Below are positions 45,719-55,595 of a stretch of DNA of 64,000 nt, piece by piece. The translations under genes were made by a program, and so were the position numbers. A model generated the notes under the pieces. That model had not been told where the DNA came from, made no database searches, and saw only the letters and a program-made list of their open reading frames with translations. The DNA comes from Tigriopus japonicus (Eukaryota; Arthropoda; Copepoda; Harpacticoida; Harpacticidae): positions 10,886,190 to 10,950,189 of the forward strand of contig CM021312.1 of NCBI GenBank assembly GCA_010645155.1, given 5' to 3'. Each line of letters begins with the position of its first letter. Within the stretch, counting starts at the first letter, position 1.

Positions 45719-46635
45719 TCAGGAGTCCATTCAGACATCAGAGTTCAGGAACTGGAGGAGGACGAGGAAGATTTCATAGAGATTGTGTGTACTTTGCAGG
45801 GGTTGATGATGAATGTAGGAAATTTGTAAGCAAGCGAAGCAAGCAGAAGGATGATCATCTGATGTTTCAGGGTTGCTAAAGGAGGAAAGAGTAGCCGTTG
45901 AATTTGGGCCATAGAGGGGAGGAAGGAAGGAAAGGTTCTCTCTTTAGATTGAGGAGTCAAGGCATGGCATGACCAATAGGTGCGAGGAAAAGTTCCCTAA
46001 CATTTACATTTTGAAAGAAAAAATGGGATTATTGTGTTTTAAGATCTTGACTATCTAGTGGAAATAACTAGGATTACTAGTAAGAATCCAAAATGAGACC
46101 TTCCATCGCTCAAAATTGTAGATAGCTTTTGAGAAGAATATGATTTATTCAAAAACATTGGGTATGACTAAGATGTTAAATACGTAGGAGTAGATTGAAC
46201 AACATATTGGAGAAAGAAAGACAAACTTTTGTAAAAAACATAGAGAAGTATGCAGTTGATACATCACCAGTCAATGCATGCATTGCATGTGTTCAAATTG
46301 TCTTGAAGGTGAAGTGGTTATTATCAGCTCATAGCCTTAGTCTCATAGGTTTTAAGACCTTCTTTACGTTTACAAACCTTTTGTGACTTTGATTTCAAAA
46401 TAGGAAGAAATCAAGTCAGCTATGGCAACACTGTCTGATTTTAAGGGAGTATCAAACTACGAGGCTACCATACATTTTTTGACATAAGATCTCTAGTTTT
46501 TGTCGGGAAATTTGGTGAACTGTATGGCATAACTGGTCTACACATTTCGCCCATTTATTATTATTTTTGCATTTTTTGAAAGACGATAAAAGTATTGAAA
46601 CAAAATATTACATAAAAGAGGCCGGTACAAGAACA
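45719..46635. other. TRAPPC8 upstream region
   Basis: No gene of its own is visible. The TRAPPC8 promoter should lie in its first few hundred bases. Confidence 0.4.
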
Positions 46636-46643
46636 GTGATCAG

Positions 46644-47574
46644 TAGAGCCAAGATTTTTAGGTGAAAAATTAGAAAATAATTTTTCACCTTTTTTACTGC
46701 TTTTGATGGGAAAATTTTTTTTTGCCCTTTTTAGCAAAAAAAAATATTTTTTTNNNNNNNNNNNNNNNNNNNNNNNNNNNNNNNNNNNNNNNNNNNNNNN
46801 NNNNNNNNNNNNNCAAATTTTTAGCAAAAAAAAATAATTTTTTTGACACTTTTTGGGACAAAAGGTTAATAAATGCCGAGATTTACAACATTTACCATCG
46901 GGTTTAGCGAAAGTGATTTCTAACTTAGTGAAAATGGTCATATTTGTACTATCACTAAGGTAGGGCATTGATTTAAATTCACATTTAATTTCAAGAGGCT
47001 AGAGGCAGTTCTTTGAAAAATCTAGAAAGGAGGAAAATTTACAATTATTTTTTTCCATTGGCCTTCCAAAGAAAAAGGTTGGTAGTGCATTTATCTAACT
47101 TCTTCATTTTTTAAAGAATTGGCTTCTGGGCACTGCGCAAAAAAACAGCGCATTGGAGGTTTTGTGAGTCAATCAAATTTGGCGCCTCAAATGACAAGCT
47201 CGTAAACTTGTCCATGTTGAAAATGATGGTTCAAATGGCACAATTTGGTAAGAATGTGGTGTGGGCGTGGTATGGTAGCCGACTGCGCCATGCAGTGTGA
47301 GGCTACTGAGGTAATCAACGGCAATAATACTTCACATTATATATTCCAATAGAAATTCAAACAGTCTCAAATAAGGATAAAAAGCGTGTCAGGTGAATCG
47401 GGATTCTCAGGGTGACCTTGGTATACTTCAACATTCCAATACGTTCACCAATGTAAGTGCTTCTATTGTAAAAGGCGCACAATAAAAACCTTTTTTTTTA
47501 CTTTTTTTGGTTATTTTCTTCACCTATTAACCACTTTTTTTGGCTTTTTTCTTTACCTAAAAATCCTGGCTCTA
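46644..47574. mobile_element. non-autonomous hAT-type element with assembly gap
   Basis: The ends TAGAGCCAAGATTTTTAGGT and the reverse complement of TAGAGCCAGGATTTTTAGGT are flanked by an 8-bp direct repeat GTGATCAG (46636-46643 and 47575-47582). The subterminal parts contain repeated AAAAAA/TTTTTT blocks with 'ttcacc' and 'ggcttttttc' motifs. 60 unknown bases (46754-46813) lie in a tandem 'tttagcaaaaaaaa' stretch. No transposase frame is seen. Confidence 0.82.
46754..46813. other. assembly gap (N run)
   Basis: 60 undetermined bases. Both flanks carry 'tttagcaaaaaaaaata', so the gap probably hides tandem copies of a short A-rich unit. Confidence 1.
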
Positions 47575-47853
47575 GTGATCAGTAAAGATCGTACAATCTT
47601 CAATCATTTCTGCCCATAGCTATGAAATACTTAGAAAATGCGTGAACGCCCTCAATGCTTCAACATTTAAAATATGTTGCCGTTCAGTTCCGCAGAATTC
47701 AATCAAATCTTAGGTAAACAGATAAAAGGTTGTCGTCGACTCCTTGATTTTAACAAACTTTCCATGAATCATTTTCTCTAACATTGACAAGAGCGCAATC
47801 ACCTTAAATAACATTATCAATTAAAAACAAAACCTTCATTCATTAAAAACAGT

Positions 47854-48969
47854 TTATTGGTGTTCCAAGTTTTGTCTCGTGACAAACGCAATCTCTCTCA
47901 TGATATCGCTCTTCAGTAAATCCGTTAAAGGATATTTCAAGCAAGCGTCATACGCATTGGCCAAAGTCGTGTCCCACAACATGACTCCGTTTTGGGACAG
48001 AGCCAGGATGCAATTTCTCACCCTGGCAATCCCGGTCCGATCGGCCGTTGGAACTTGACTCAAGTTTTGCGAAAAGCCTCCACTTCCCCCACCTTCCTCC
48101 TCATGTTCCGTGGGTGAGATCCACACGAACCCATTGTTCCCCAATATCACACTGACGCCACAAGGGAGCTTGTGGAAATGCGTTTTCCGGCGTTTGATCA
48201 GACTGGGCGAAACCTTGATCAAGGTCCCCTGGGACAGTTTGCCGTATTTGAGAGATCGGGTGTGTAAGGACAATGATCCGTCGTGATAGACATTCTGAAC
48301 TTCGGCACTGATCAGATCTCCTTCTTGGAGGTACTTTCGCATGGAGAGCTCGTCCTCAGCGGATCTTCGGCGAAGTTCCCCTCCAGGCAAATTGACCGAG
48401 GAAAGTAAAAGCACCGAATCTAGACGACTATTGGTGCTCACTTTCCAACGCTTTTGTTGAACTTCGGTGATGCGTCCCACGACCACATCCCCGATTTCAC
48501 CTTGGTATTTGGTTTTGAGGGGTGTCACTGAGATGAGCTTATTCACGCGTTGTACCACACCCGCTAAGGAGGCGTACAATCCGTCTTCTTTCGAGTAGGT
48601 CCCATGACCTCGCATGAAACCCACGTCTCTGAAAGACAAGTCATTACATTTGACTGTTAATAAAAAATAATAATTAAAAATAACCACTAAAAGCCATGTC
48701 TAAAAAAGTGAAGCCAACCATAGAAGCGCAACTGATATTTTCAACACGATCTTGAGGAAGAAATGCCTAAATCGTAGCAATTTTTAGCTTTTAAGAGGAC
48801 ACAAATACATAAAAATTCATTGTAAAAAGTTGTCACAAGCTTCTTACGTTGTGATGAGATCCCCTGGGGAAACAAGTTGTTGTTGGCCGGAAACAATGTC
48901 GCCTTTGTCTTCGAATCTGTCTCGCTCTTTGGCATCGACACCCGCCAATTCCAATTGAATGACCGGCAT
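47854..48969 (-). CDS. EXOSC2: exosome complex component RRP4
   Basis: Two exons, 48848-48969 and 47854-48628 (GT-AG, phase 2), give 298 aa (human 293). RRP4 is one of three cap subunits with S1 and KH domains on the nine-subunit RNA exosome, which processes and degrades RNA 3' to 5'. The junction creates PGDLITTDVGFMRGHGTY, the classic RRP4 N-terminal block. The S1 domain (about 70-155) has VVVGRITEVQQKRWKV, SRLDSVLLLSSVNLPGGE and RRRSAEDEL; the KH part (about 165-240) has TRSLKYGKL, KTHFHKLPCGVSV and LGNNGFVWI. The stop TAA is embedded in AATAAA (minus strand, 47853-47858). The start is 165 bp from the start of the divergent zinc-finger gene. Confidence 0.97.
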
Positions 48970-49134
48970 TGTTAAGACTTTAACCAAAATACCTCTTTAT
49001 CCAAAATGTAACGTGACTTTGTTTTGATTTTCTGGGATTCACGCCAATTCTGCCTTTTTTTCAGTAGCCTCGTAAGGTTTCTGCCCAATGTTTACAAAAC
49101 AAGACGCTAACGCGGTCGTCAAGATCGAAGAAAA
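48970..49134. promoter_or_regulatory. putative bidirectional promoter, EXOSC2 / zinc-finger gene
   Basis: Only 165 bp separate the two divergent start codons, so both promoters and 5' UTRs must share this stretch. I see no clear TATA box. The interval is inferred from gene positions rather than from a motif. Confidence 0.6.
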
Positions 49135-52100
49135 ATGGAGATTGAGGAGCTCACGAATGGGGATATTTCCCTCATTGTGGATGGAGAATTGCCCCCATCC
49201 GACGAAATCCGGGATGAGCAAGTCAAAATCACCAGCCACGACGAACCAGATCAATTTAACCGCCATTTTTTGGCGGAATTGCGTGATTTATGTCAAGGCT
49301 CTTCAGGAACACATTATTTAGATGTTGAGGTCATCTGTCGAAATGGGCGGGTTTCCGTGGCTTCACCTTTATTGGCCACTATATCGCCCTTATTCCGCAC
49401 AGCCGCTTCCGCACCCCTCAAGGCCCTTATCACGGGCACAGAGCCAGAGCCAGCTTTTGGGTTTAGCCTTCATTTGCCGGATATTGAAGTGGATGATTTT
49501 AAGACCTTCTGGGAGTTGGCTTGGGAATATGGATCGGATTTGGAAAAATCCACCGCTCAAAACGTGTTTGGAGTATTGTGTATGGATTGCCAAGCTGGAC
49601 AAGATATCTCCAATGTATTTCTCATTGATCAAGATTGGAATCAGATTGCTGAAGAACAGGAGGAAGAGGGTAAGGTTGAGACCGTGAAACCCAAGATTTC
49701 CCGGAAACCACGGAAGCGAACCAAAATCGAATCACAGCCATATGTTCGCACTGAAGTCATGGAAACGCATAGAACATCAGATAAGTATGCATTGCGAGCT
49801 ACTATCAAGCGAAAAAGATTTACGGATGAGGTGAGTGAGGCATCGGGGGTGTCGGATGATGACAATGATATCTCGTCTGAAGGAGAGAGTGACTATGAGC
49901 CAAGTAAGGTGGAGGAAGAGGCTGTGACCAAACAGGATGAGGCTGATGATGATCAAGTAGAGTTGGAGGACGATGATGAAACCTTGGATGTGAATATTGA
50001 GGAAGATGAAGACACCACTATTGTGACAGAAGTTGTGGAATCTGCCGACATCATTCCCGAGATTAAGGCGCCCAAAGATCAATTAGAAGGGTTGAGTTGG
50101 AGGTCTGTGAGGTTGGAAGATGGAAGCATGGGTCGCATGGTATCTGTGATGGAAGGCGAGGCCATGGAAATGTCCATGCCTGAAGAGCCATTACTCCAAC
50201 TAACACCAAATCCACGCTCGTTATTGAAACAAGTGATACCCAATAACACCCCGATATTGATGTGCTCGGCTTGTTCAGAGCGTTTTTCGTCAGTTTGCGA
50301 ATTGAAACGTCACGCAGCCAAAAATCACGAAGGAAGCAAGTTTTTCATTTTGTCCCCAAAGAATCCCCATTCCACGTGCATAGAATGTTCCATCATGATG
50401 AGGTCTTATGAGAAATTGTTTGCTTCTGATGACGAACTTCAAGTCAAAGACATTTGCTTTCCTTGTCCTCATTGCCACAGACGTTTCATTGGAAATTTTG
50501 ATGGATTAATGACTCATTTACAAATAGACCATCGGAATGCCGTGAGCGAGATATCTGACGCAACCTTGGACCTTAGTGGACTTATTAGTGTAATGAGGAA
50601 CGATGATCCAAAATCCATCACTTGTGAGTTCTGCGCGGAGCCTCAAGCTTCGGCCTCTGCTTTCAACAAGCATTTATTCACTTGCACAAAAAACTTTTGC
50701 TCCCATTCTCCCGGATTGTTCTGCCATATTTGCGGGAAAATGTTTGTGGAGCACCAGTTTCTCAAAGATCATCTCCATCGTCACGGAGCGGAAAAACTTC
50801 AAAAAGTGCGAGATTTCTTTTGTACCTTTTGTCCAGTGGCTTGCACTTCTGAAGCTCATTTGCAACGTCATGTGGATCGAGAACATTCCAACACTGAATT
50901 GGATGTGAATTTCATTCTCCATGAAAACTGTCTTAGTTGTGAGGCTTTATTCTGCTCATACGTGCAGAATAAAGCCACGCTTGCAATTCCCACCGAGGAA
51001 TTGGCATTTAAGTGTCCCCATTGTTGCACGATCTTGTTTGCCCATCAAAAACATGCTCCACGATACCTCAGAAATCACGTGAATAAGTTCCATTGGGACG
51101 AAAGTGTCAATGATTTCACGCTGAAGGGACACAGTTCCGAAGATTACAAAGTCCTTTCCAGACTCGATCCCGATTTGTTCACTTGCGACTTTTGTAGCGC
51201 TAAAAGTGACTCTAGAGAAGATCATAACGAGCATCTAGCTCTCTGTCCAGCAAATACTTCTACATCCAAACCAGGCTATATGTGTGATACTTGTGGTTTG
51301 ATCGCTGGAACTGCCCGGTTACTTAAGAACCATCTCAACACCTCTCACAATAAACCCAAAGAAGAGAAAGTGCTCAAAGTTATTGGTCGAAAGCCAAAAA
51401 CCAAACTACCATTGAATGAGGACTGGTTGGAAGACTCTCCGCCTGGAAAAGTGGCACAAAGCAAGCGAAAACGTGGACGACCCCCTAAGAACAAGAATTC
51501 CCAATCCAAACGAGAGGACCCGTCTGGTATGAAAACTACCAAAAAGTCGTCGAATCCGCTTAGAGTGGAATGCAAAGATTGTCCCATGGATTTCAAACGT
51601 GAAGAAGACATGCTCGCTCACTCAGTGATCCACAAAGGCAAGATCATGTGCCCTATTCATAATATTATGTTCAAATTGGAGTCTGAGGTGTTCCAACACG
51701 TGAATCAAGCTGATCCAAAAGACAAGTCGGCGAAATTGGTTTGCTGCATGTGTGGTGACACCTTCAAACACATGTGTATCTACATGAAACATCTTCGAAG
51801 ACATCTGAACATATCCCCATATGATTGTCCATTATGTGGCAAAGGCTTCCGTGTGTTTGACACTCTTCAAAGTCACTTGGCCAGAGTGCATGGCCAAGGA
51901 AATGAAGATAAAAGCACGAGATGGTTCCATTGTGACCAATGCTCAAAGTCATTCCTAACTAGAGGTCATTTAAGGGAACACATCTTGGGAATGCACGATA
52001 AATCTGAGATGTTTTATTGTCCTGCTTGTGGCAAGACCTTTCAAACCAAGAAACGTGTTCAAAGACACATTTACGTGGCACACAAAGACATCAAGGAACA

Positions 52101-52143
52101 ATACACCACGCACAGAAAACTCGAAGTCTTTGGAACCAACTAA
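49135..52143 (+). CDS. large C2H2 zinc-finger protein with BTB-like N terminus and AT-hook
   Basis: 1002 aa in a single exon. It is probably a nuclear DNA-binding regulator. Residues about 40-150 (FNRHFLAELRDL, then VSVASPLLATISPLFRTAA) have the outline of a degenerate BTB/POZ dimerisation domain. An acidic linker follows (about 225-305; EDEDTTIVTEVVE). From about 375 to 990 there are about fourteen C2H2 or C2HC-type fingers. The last four are the most regular: CCMCGDTFKHMCIYMKHLRR, CPLCGKGFRVFDTLQSHLAR, CDQCSKSFLTRGHLREHIL and CPACGKTFQTKKRVQRHIYV. Several middle fingers are irregular or lack a final His. An AT-hook KRKRGRPPKNK is near 780. No ortholog name can be assigned. AATAAA follows at 52144 and 52182. 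Confidence 0.92.
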   Translation: MEIEELTNGDISLIVDGELPPSDEIRDEQVKITSHDEPDQFNRHFLAELRDLCQGSSGTHYLDVEVICRNGRVSVASPLLATISPLFRTAASAPLKALITGTEPEPAFGFSLHLPDIEVDDFKTFWELAWEYGSDLEKSTAQNVFGVLCMDCQAGQDISNVFLIDQDWNQIAEEQEEEGKVETVKPKISRKPRKRTKIESQPYVRTEVMETHRTSDKYALRATIKRKRFTDEVSEASGVSDDDNDISSEGESDYEPSKVEEEAVTKQDEADDDQVELEDDDETLDVNIEEDEDTTIVTEVVESADIIPEIKAPKDQLEGLSWRSVRLEDGSMGRMVSVMEGEAMEMSMPEEPLLQLTPNPRSLLKQVIPNNTPILMCSACSERFSSVCELKRHAAKNHEGSKFFILSPKNPHSTCIECSIMMRSYEKLFASDDELQVKDICFPCPHCHRRFIGNFDGLMTHLQIDHRNAVSEISDATLDLSGLISVMRNDDPKSITCEFCAEPQASASAFNKHLFTCTKNFCSHSPGLFCHICGKMFVEHQFLKDHLHRHGAEKLQKVRDFFCTFCPVACTSEAHLQRHVDREHSNTELDVNFILHENCLSCEALFCSYVQNKATLAIPTEELAFKCPHCCTILFAHQKHAPRYLRNHVNKFHWDESVNDFTLKGHSSEDYKVLSRLDPDLFTCDFCSAKSDSREDHNEHLALCPANTSTSKPGYMCDTCGLIAGTARLLKNHLNTSHNKPKEEKVLKVIGRKPKTKLPLNEDWLEDSPPGKVAQSKRKRGRPPKNKNSQSKREDPSGMKTTKKSSNPLRVECKDCPMDFKREEDMLAHSVIHKGKIMCPIHNIMFKLESEVFQHVNQADPKDKSAKLVCCMCGDTFKHMCIYMKHLRRHLNISPYDCPLCGKGFRVFDTLQSHLARVHGQGNEDKSTRWFHCDQCSKSFLTRGHLREHILGMHDKSEMFYCPACGKTFQTKKRVQRHIYVAHKDIKEQYTTHRKLEVFGTN

Positions 52144-52249
52144 AATAAATATCCATCCGAAATCCTTGGTTTATAATTCAAAATAAATATTTTGCAAGGC
52201 ATTGAATAACAACTGCAACAATAAGGACAGTAAATAACACAGATCACTC

Positions 52250-52500
52250 TTCTTAGATTTACGTAAAGCATGTGACTCTATTAGCCACCATAAATTGTTG
52301 AAAAAAAATTATTAGGGTTATTAAAAGGGTTAGATCAAATGGCTGTAAAATGATTTTTCCAGTTATATTTCTGACAGGAAACAAGCCACGTGTGTGGGAG
52401 ATATTGTATCCAATATGGAAAAGATACCATGTGTCGTGCAGCAAGGCTCACTTTTGGGACCGCTATTGTTTCTTATTTACGTAAATGATTTACCTTGTGT
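52250..52500 (+). pseudogene. fragment of a jockey/CR1-type LINE reverse transcriptase
   Basis: Translation shows FLDLRKACDSISHHKLL (matching the usual LDLxKAFDxVxHxxLL block) and, in the same frame, SSYISDRKQ and VVQQGSLLGPLLFLIYVNDL (matching VPQGSxLGPLLFxIYINDL). Several in-frame stops lie between. The catalytic YADD block is not found downstream. It is a decayed 5'-truncated insertion just past the zinc-finger gene 3' end. Confidence 0.85.
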
Positions 52501-54594
52501 TTGTAAACTCGTGTTTAGTTCATTTGCTGAAACAGAAGTCAGCTGTGAATCAGCGGTGGTAACAATGGTTTAAAGGTAACAAACTTTGTATCCATCCCCC
52601 AAAAACACACTTCATGTGTCTTCACACATCCAAGAGCCTCGAGACGATCGTTGTTGGCGAGGGCGAAGTGGTCATAATGTGGCAGTTCTGGTGTTCCTTT
52701 AACTCTTGCTCCTCCTCCGGTGTTCCCTATCGCAAAACAAGACGCGAGTCTTGTTTGAGCCGATCCGCCGTTTTCTTGCTTCAAGGTCGGCATGACCGTC
52801 TTCTCCGGGTTCGTAGATTCGCGTCGCCAATGAGAAAACGGGATGGCAGTATGTTAGGGAAGGAACCTCAGAGATTTATTAATTATGATAAGAATACGTA
52901 GCACCGTAATTTTTGTGGAATAAAAACTGGTATGATTACCAATGATTTCAAAGGCTCACGGTGATTTCATTTCCAACTTGTTGCAACAATTTTACCTCAA
53001 CAAATGACATTAAAATTCTTAATTTGCCCAAATCTCTAAATCGCTGGACCAAATTACTGACGGTAATATTTACTAGCTCGTACTAAAGAAGCTTCTTTAG
53101 CTCGTACGAAACCACTTGAAACCGCCCAAACTGCTACTCATGTACCAAATAGCTTTTACGTTCCTCAGACATCTTGGTTGCCTTAGTCAAGTTTGAACTC
53201 GGCGATATTGGATGTGCGGGCTCCCTAGGTTGGAAGCTCTGGCCACGCCGATGCAAGCCTAAGTGACTCATCTAGTCAAGGTTCCCCATGAAAACAAACC
53301 GTATGGTTTAGGGGCAATCCTTGGGATCTCGCCTTTTAATTTCATACTATCCAACGACATATTCTAATAATCTTTTATTAAAATCTTTAGAGTCCCTGAA
53401 TAAATCTATATCTAACTATCAACATTGGCATCCTCGCTACTGAACCATATCGGTGCCATGTCTTTCTCTAAGCTACCTTGCTCTTGCTGGTTTTACTGAA
53501 ACGAGTGTACATATTTCTTTCATTGAATACATACTTTATAATTATTCCTGCCGAGTCAGTATAGAAATTAACCTCGAAGTCAAGGATGGTCGTGTTCGAT
53601 TGAGGTGGAAGTCTTGAATGTCGATGGATGTCTCTGAGTGTTCGAAAAGTTAACTCGATCGAACCAAGGAAATCTCAAACAACAAGTGTTCCTTGGCTAA
53701 AACATTCTAAACCGCTTTCTCAAGTATTAATTAAGGTATCATCACGAGTTGGGTGGGCTTGAAACCAGCCTCAGGATCTTTATATTTTATCCATGTGCAA
53801 GTATTGTCCACTATGTTCATAGTTCGTTTTCAAGCGGTTTTTGTTAAGTGCCCCGAACAAGAACAACACGTTACATTCCTAGACCGCAATACAAAAACCA
53901 GTAAAGATGGAGATAAAGCATGAATCTTATTTGACATGAATTGAAGGTGAAAGATCTGTATAATGTTCATACGTTGCCATCGTTCGTCTTGAAGAAGTCA
54001 ATGATTTGACAAATCGCTGAATACGAGTCAGATTCGAACTATCGATTTCCGTTTGATTTTCTGCTCCCAACATGGCCGTTTGTACTTCTTGTTTACGAAC
54101 TCTCGGCCTCATCCGTGTGAGGTTGCGAGCTAGGAAATTCCGCGAGTTCGTATCCAGTATTTATACTATTATGTAGGTTATCCCTGGATTACATAGGGCA
54201 CACGCTTTGTCCCCCTTTTTTGACCCCCTGAGTAATCTCTTAAAAAGGCCACCTGATTTTGAAAGTTAGAAGCCAAAATTTTAAATCAGCCTTCAATTTT
54301 AAGAGTCAAATTAGCCTATCTTACAAGTTTGAGTTGCTGGCTAAAAGAGGTAGTTTGCATGAAGCCTATAACCTTATGCAATTGGTTATAACATGTTTAA
54401 TATTGTAGAAAAAGACGTAGGATAAGCTGGGGTAAAAATGGCAGCACTAGAGATTTTCACCTTGCCATCAAGCCTCTAAGTCCTCATTTCTTTTGGTACC
54501 ATCTCAAGCTACTTAATTCCAGAGTGGCTAAAGTCCCAACATTAGTTTAGAGTTGGATTTTGGCAGTTTTGGGGTTTTGGTTTTTATGGTCAAA
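52501..54594. other. intergenic, possible retroelement debris
   Basis: No gene can be supported. A minus-strand frame at 52539-52793 (QENGGSAQTRLASCFAIGN) and one at 53927-54112 are open but unrecognised. They may be pieces of retroelements linked to the LINE fragment. Confidence 0.35.
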
Positions 54595-55236
54595 AATCTG
54601 ACCACAACTACTGATGTGTTTCAAGTTGGATTTTTGGCAGAGCTTTGCCATTTTGGTTTTTAGGGTCAAAAATCTGACCACAGCTAAACTTTTCAACAGG
54701 CAGTAGCCCTATCTGCCTTAAAATCTAGCAGCACTGAACACTTGAAATCCATTTTTATTAATGATGTGTTTCGAACCAGCAGTGCTGCCAGTTTTGACTC
54801 TGAAGTTTATCGCTGTGAAAAAGGGCAGGTTGTATTGAACTTTTTGAAAAGACCTAAACAGGGACCAATTTGGCAACACTCGAACTAGTTCGATTTCGAG
54901 TTTCATCGATAGTTGTAAAAATGGATTTCGAGTTGGCAGTGCTGCCATATTTTATGGTAATTTTGTGGTAGATAAGGTCTATTGCCCATTGAAAAGTTTA
55001 GGTATGGTCAGATTTGTGACCCTAAAAACCAAATTGGCAAAACACTGTCAAAAATCCCACTCGAAACACATCAGTAATTTTTATAACTATCGATGGAACT
55101 CGAAATCGAACTAGTTCGAGTGTTGCCAAATTGGTCCCTGTTCAGGTCTTTTCAAAAAGTTCAATACAACCTGCCCTTTTTAACATTGATGAACTTCCGA
55201 GTCAAAACTGGCAGCACCCCTGGTTCGAAACACATC
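54595..55236. repeat. inverted repeat complex
   Basis: The main palindrome has 160-bp arms, 54763-54922 and 55077-55236. Both contain, inverted, 'gatgtgtttcgaacca', 'ggcaacactcgaactagttc' and 'aactatcgatg'-type words. Left of it the word 'gtcaaaaatctgaccacaac' is repeated with 'actgatgtgtttcaagttgg', and its relatives recur in the central loop. This suggests a nested or twice-rearranged foldback element. Confidence 0.75.
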
Positions 55237-55595
55237 AATAGCCGAGAATGAATCTAGTGCACCCCGAGTGAACCTGACGGAATCTCCAAACTGAGTTTTA
55301 TTTTTGAAAGTGTAATCCCTCCGCAGAACAACGATCTAAGATTTGTCTCGTTCTATCTTGAATTTCTTGTAGCGATGGTAAAAGATGGCAAAATAGTTTT
55401 GACATGAACTTACTTATAAAACAAATCCCGAAAAATGGGCAAAATAGTGTGAAAATGGTGAAATAAGTGAGCATGTCATATTGTAATATAAATCCACTTT
55501 GCCACCTCCAAATTATTACACGATTTTTTTCTTTCTGTACTTCAAGACAAAGTGCCTAATTCTCTGTCTGAGATAAATGTGTATGTTTTTTTATG

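Noticed and set aside
52539..52793. 84-residue minus-strand frame downstream of the LINE fragment
   Set aside because: Gly-rich composition hints at a gag-like fragment, but there are no zinc knuckles or other motifs to support it.
53400..54200. Possible LTR retrotransposon remnant
   Set aside because: I could not find paired LTRs, a primer binding site or any pol motif.
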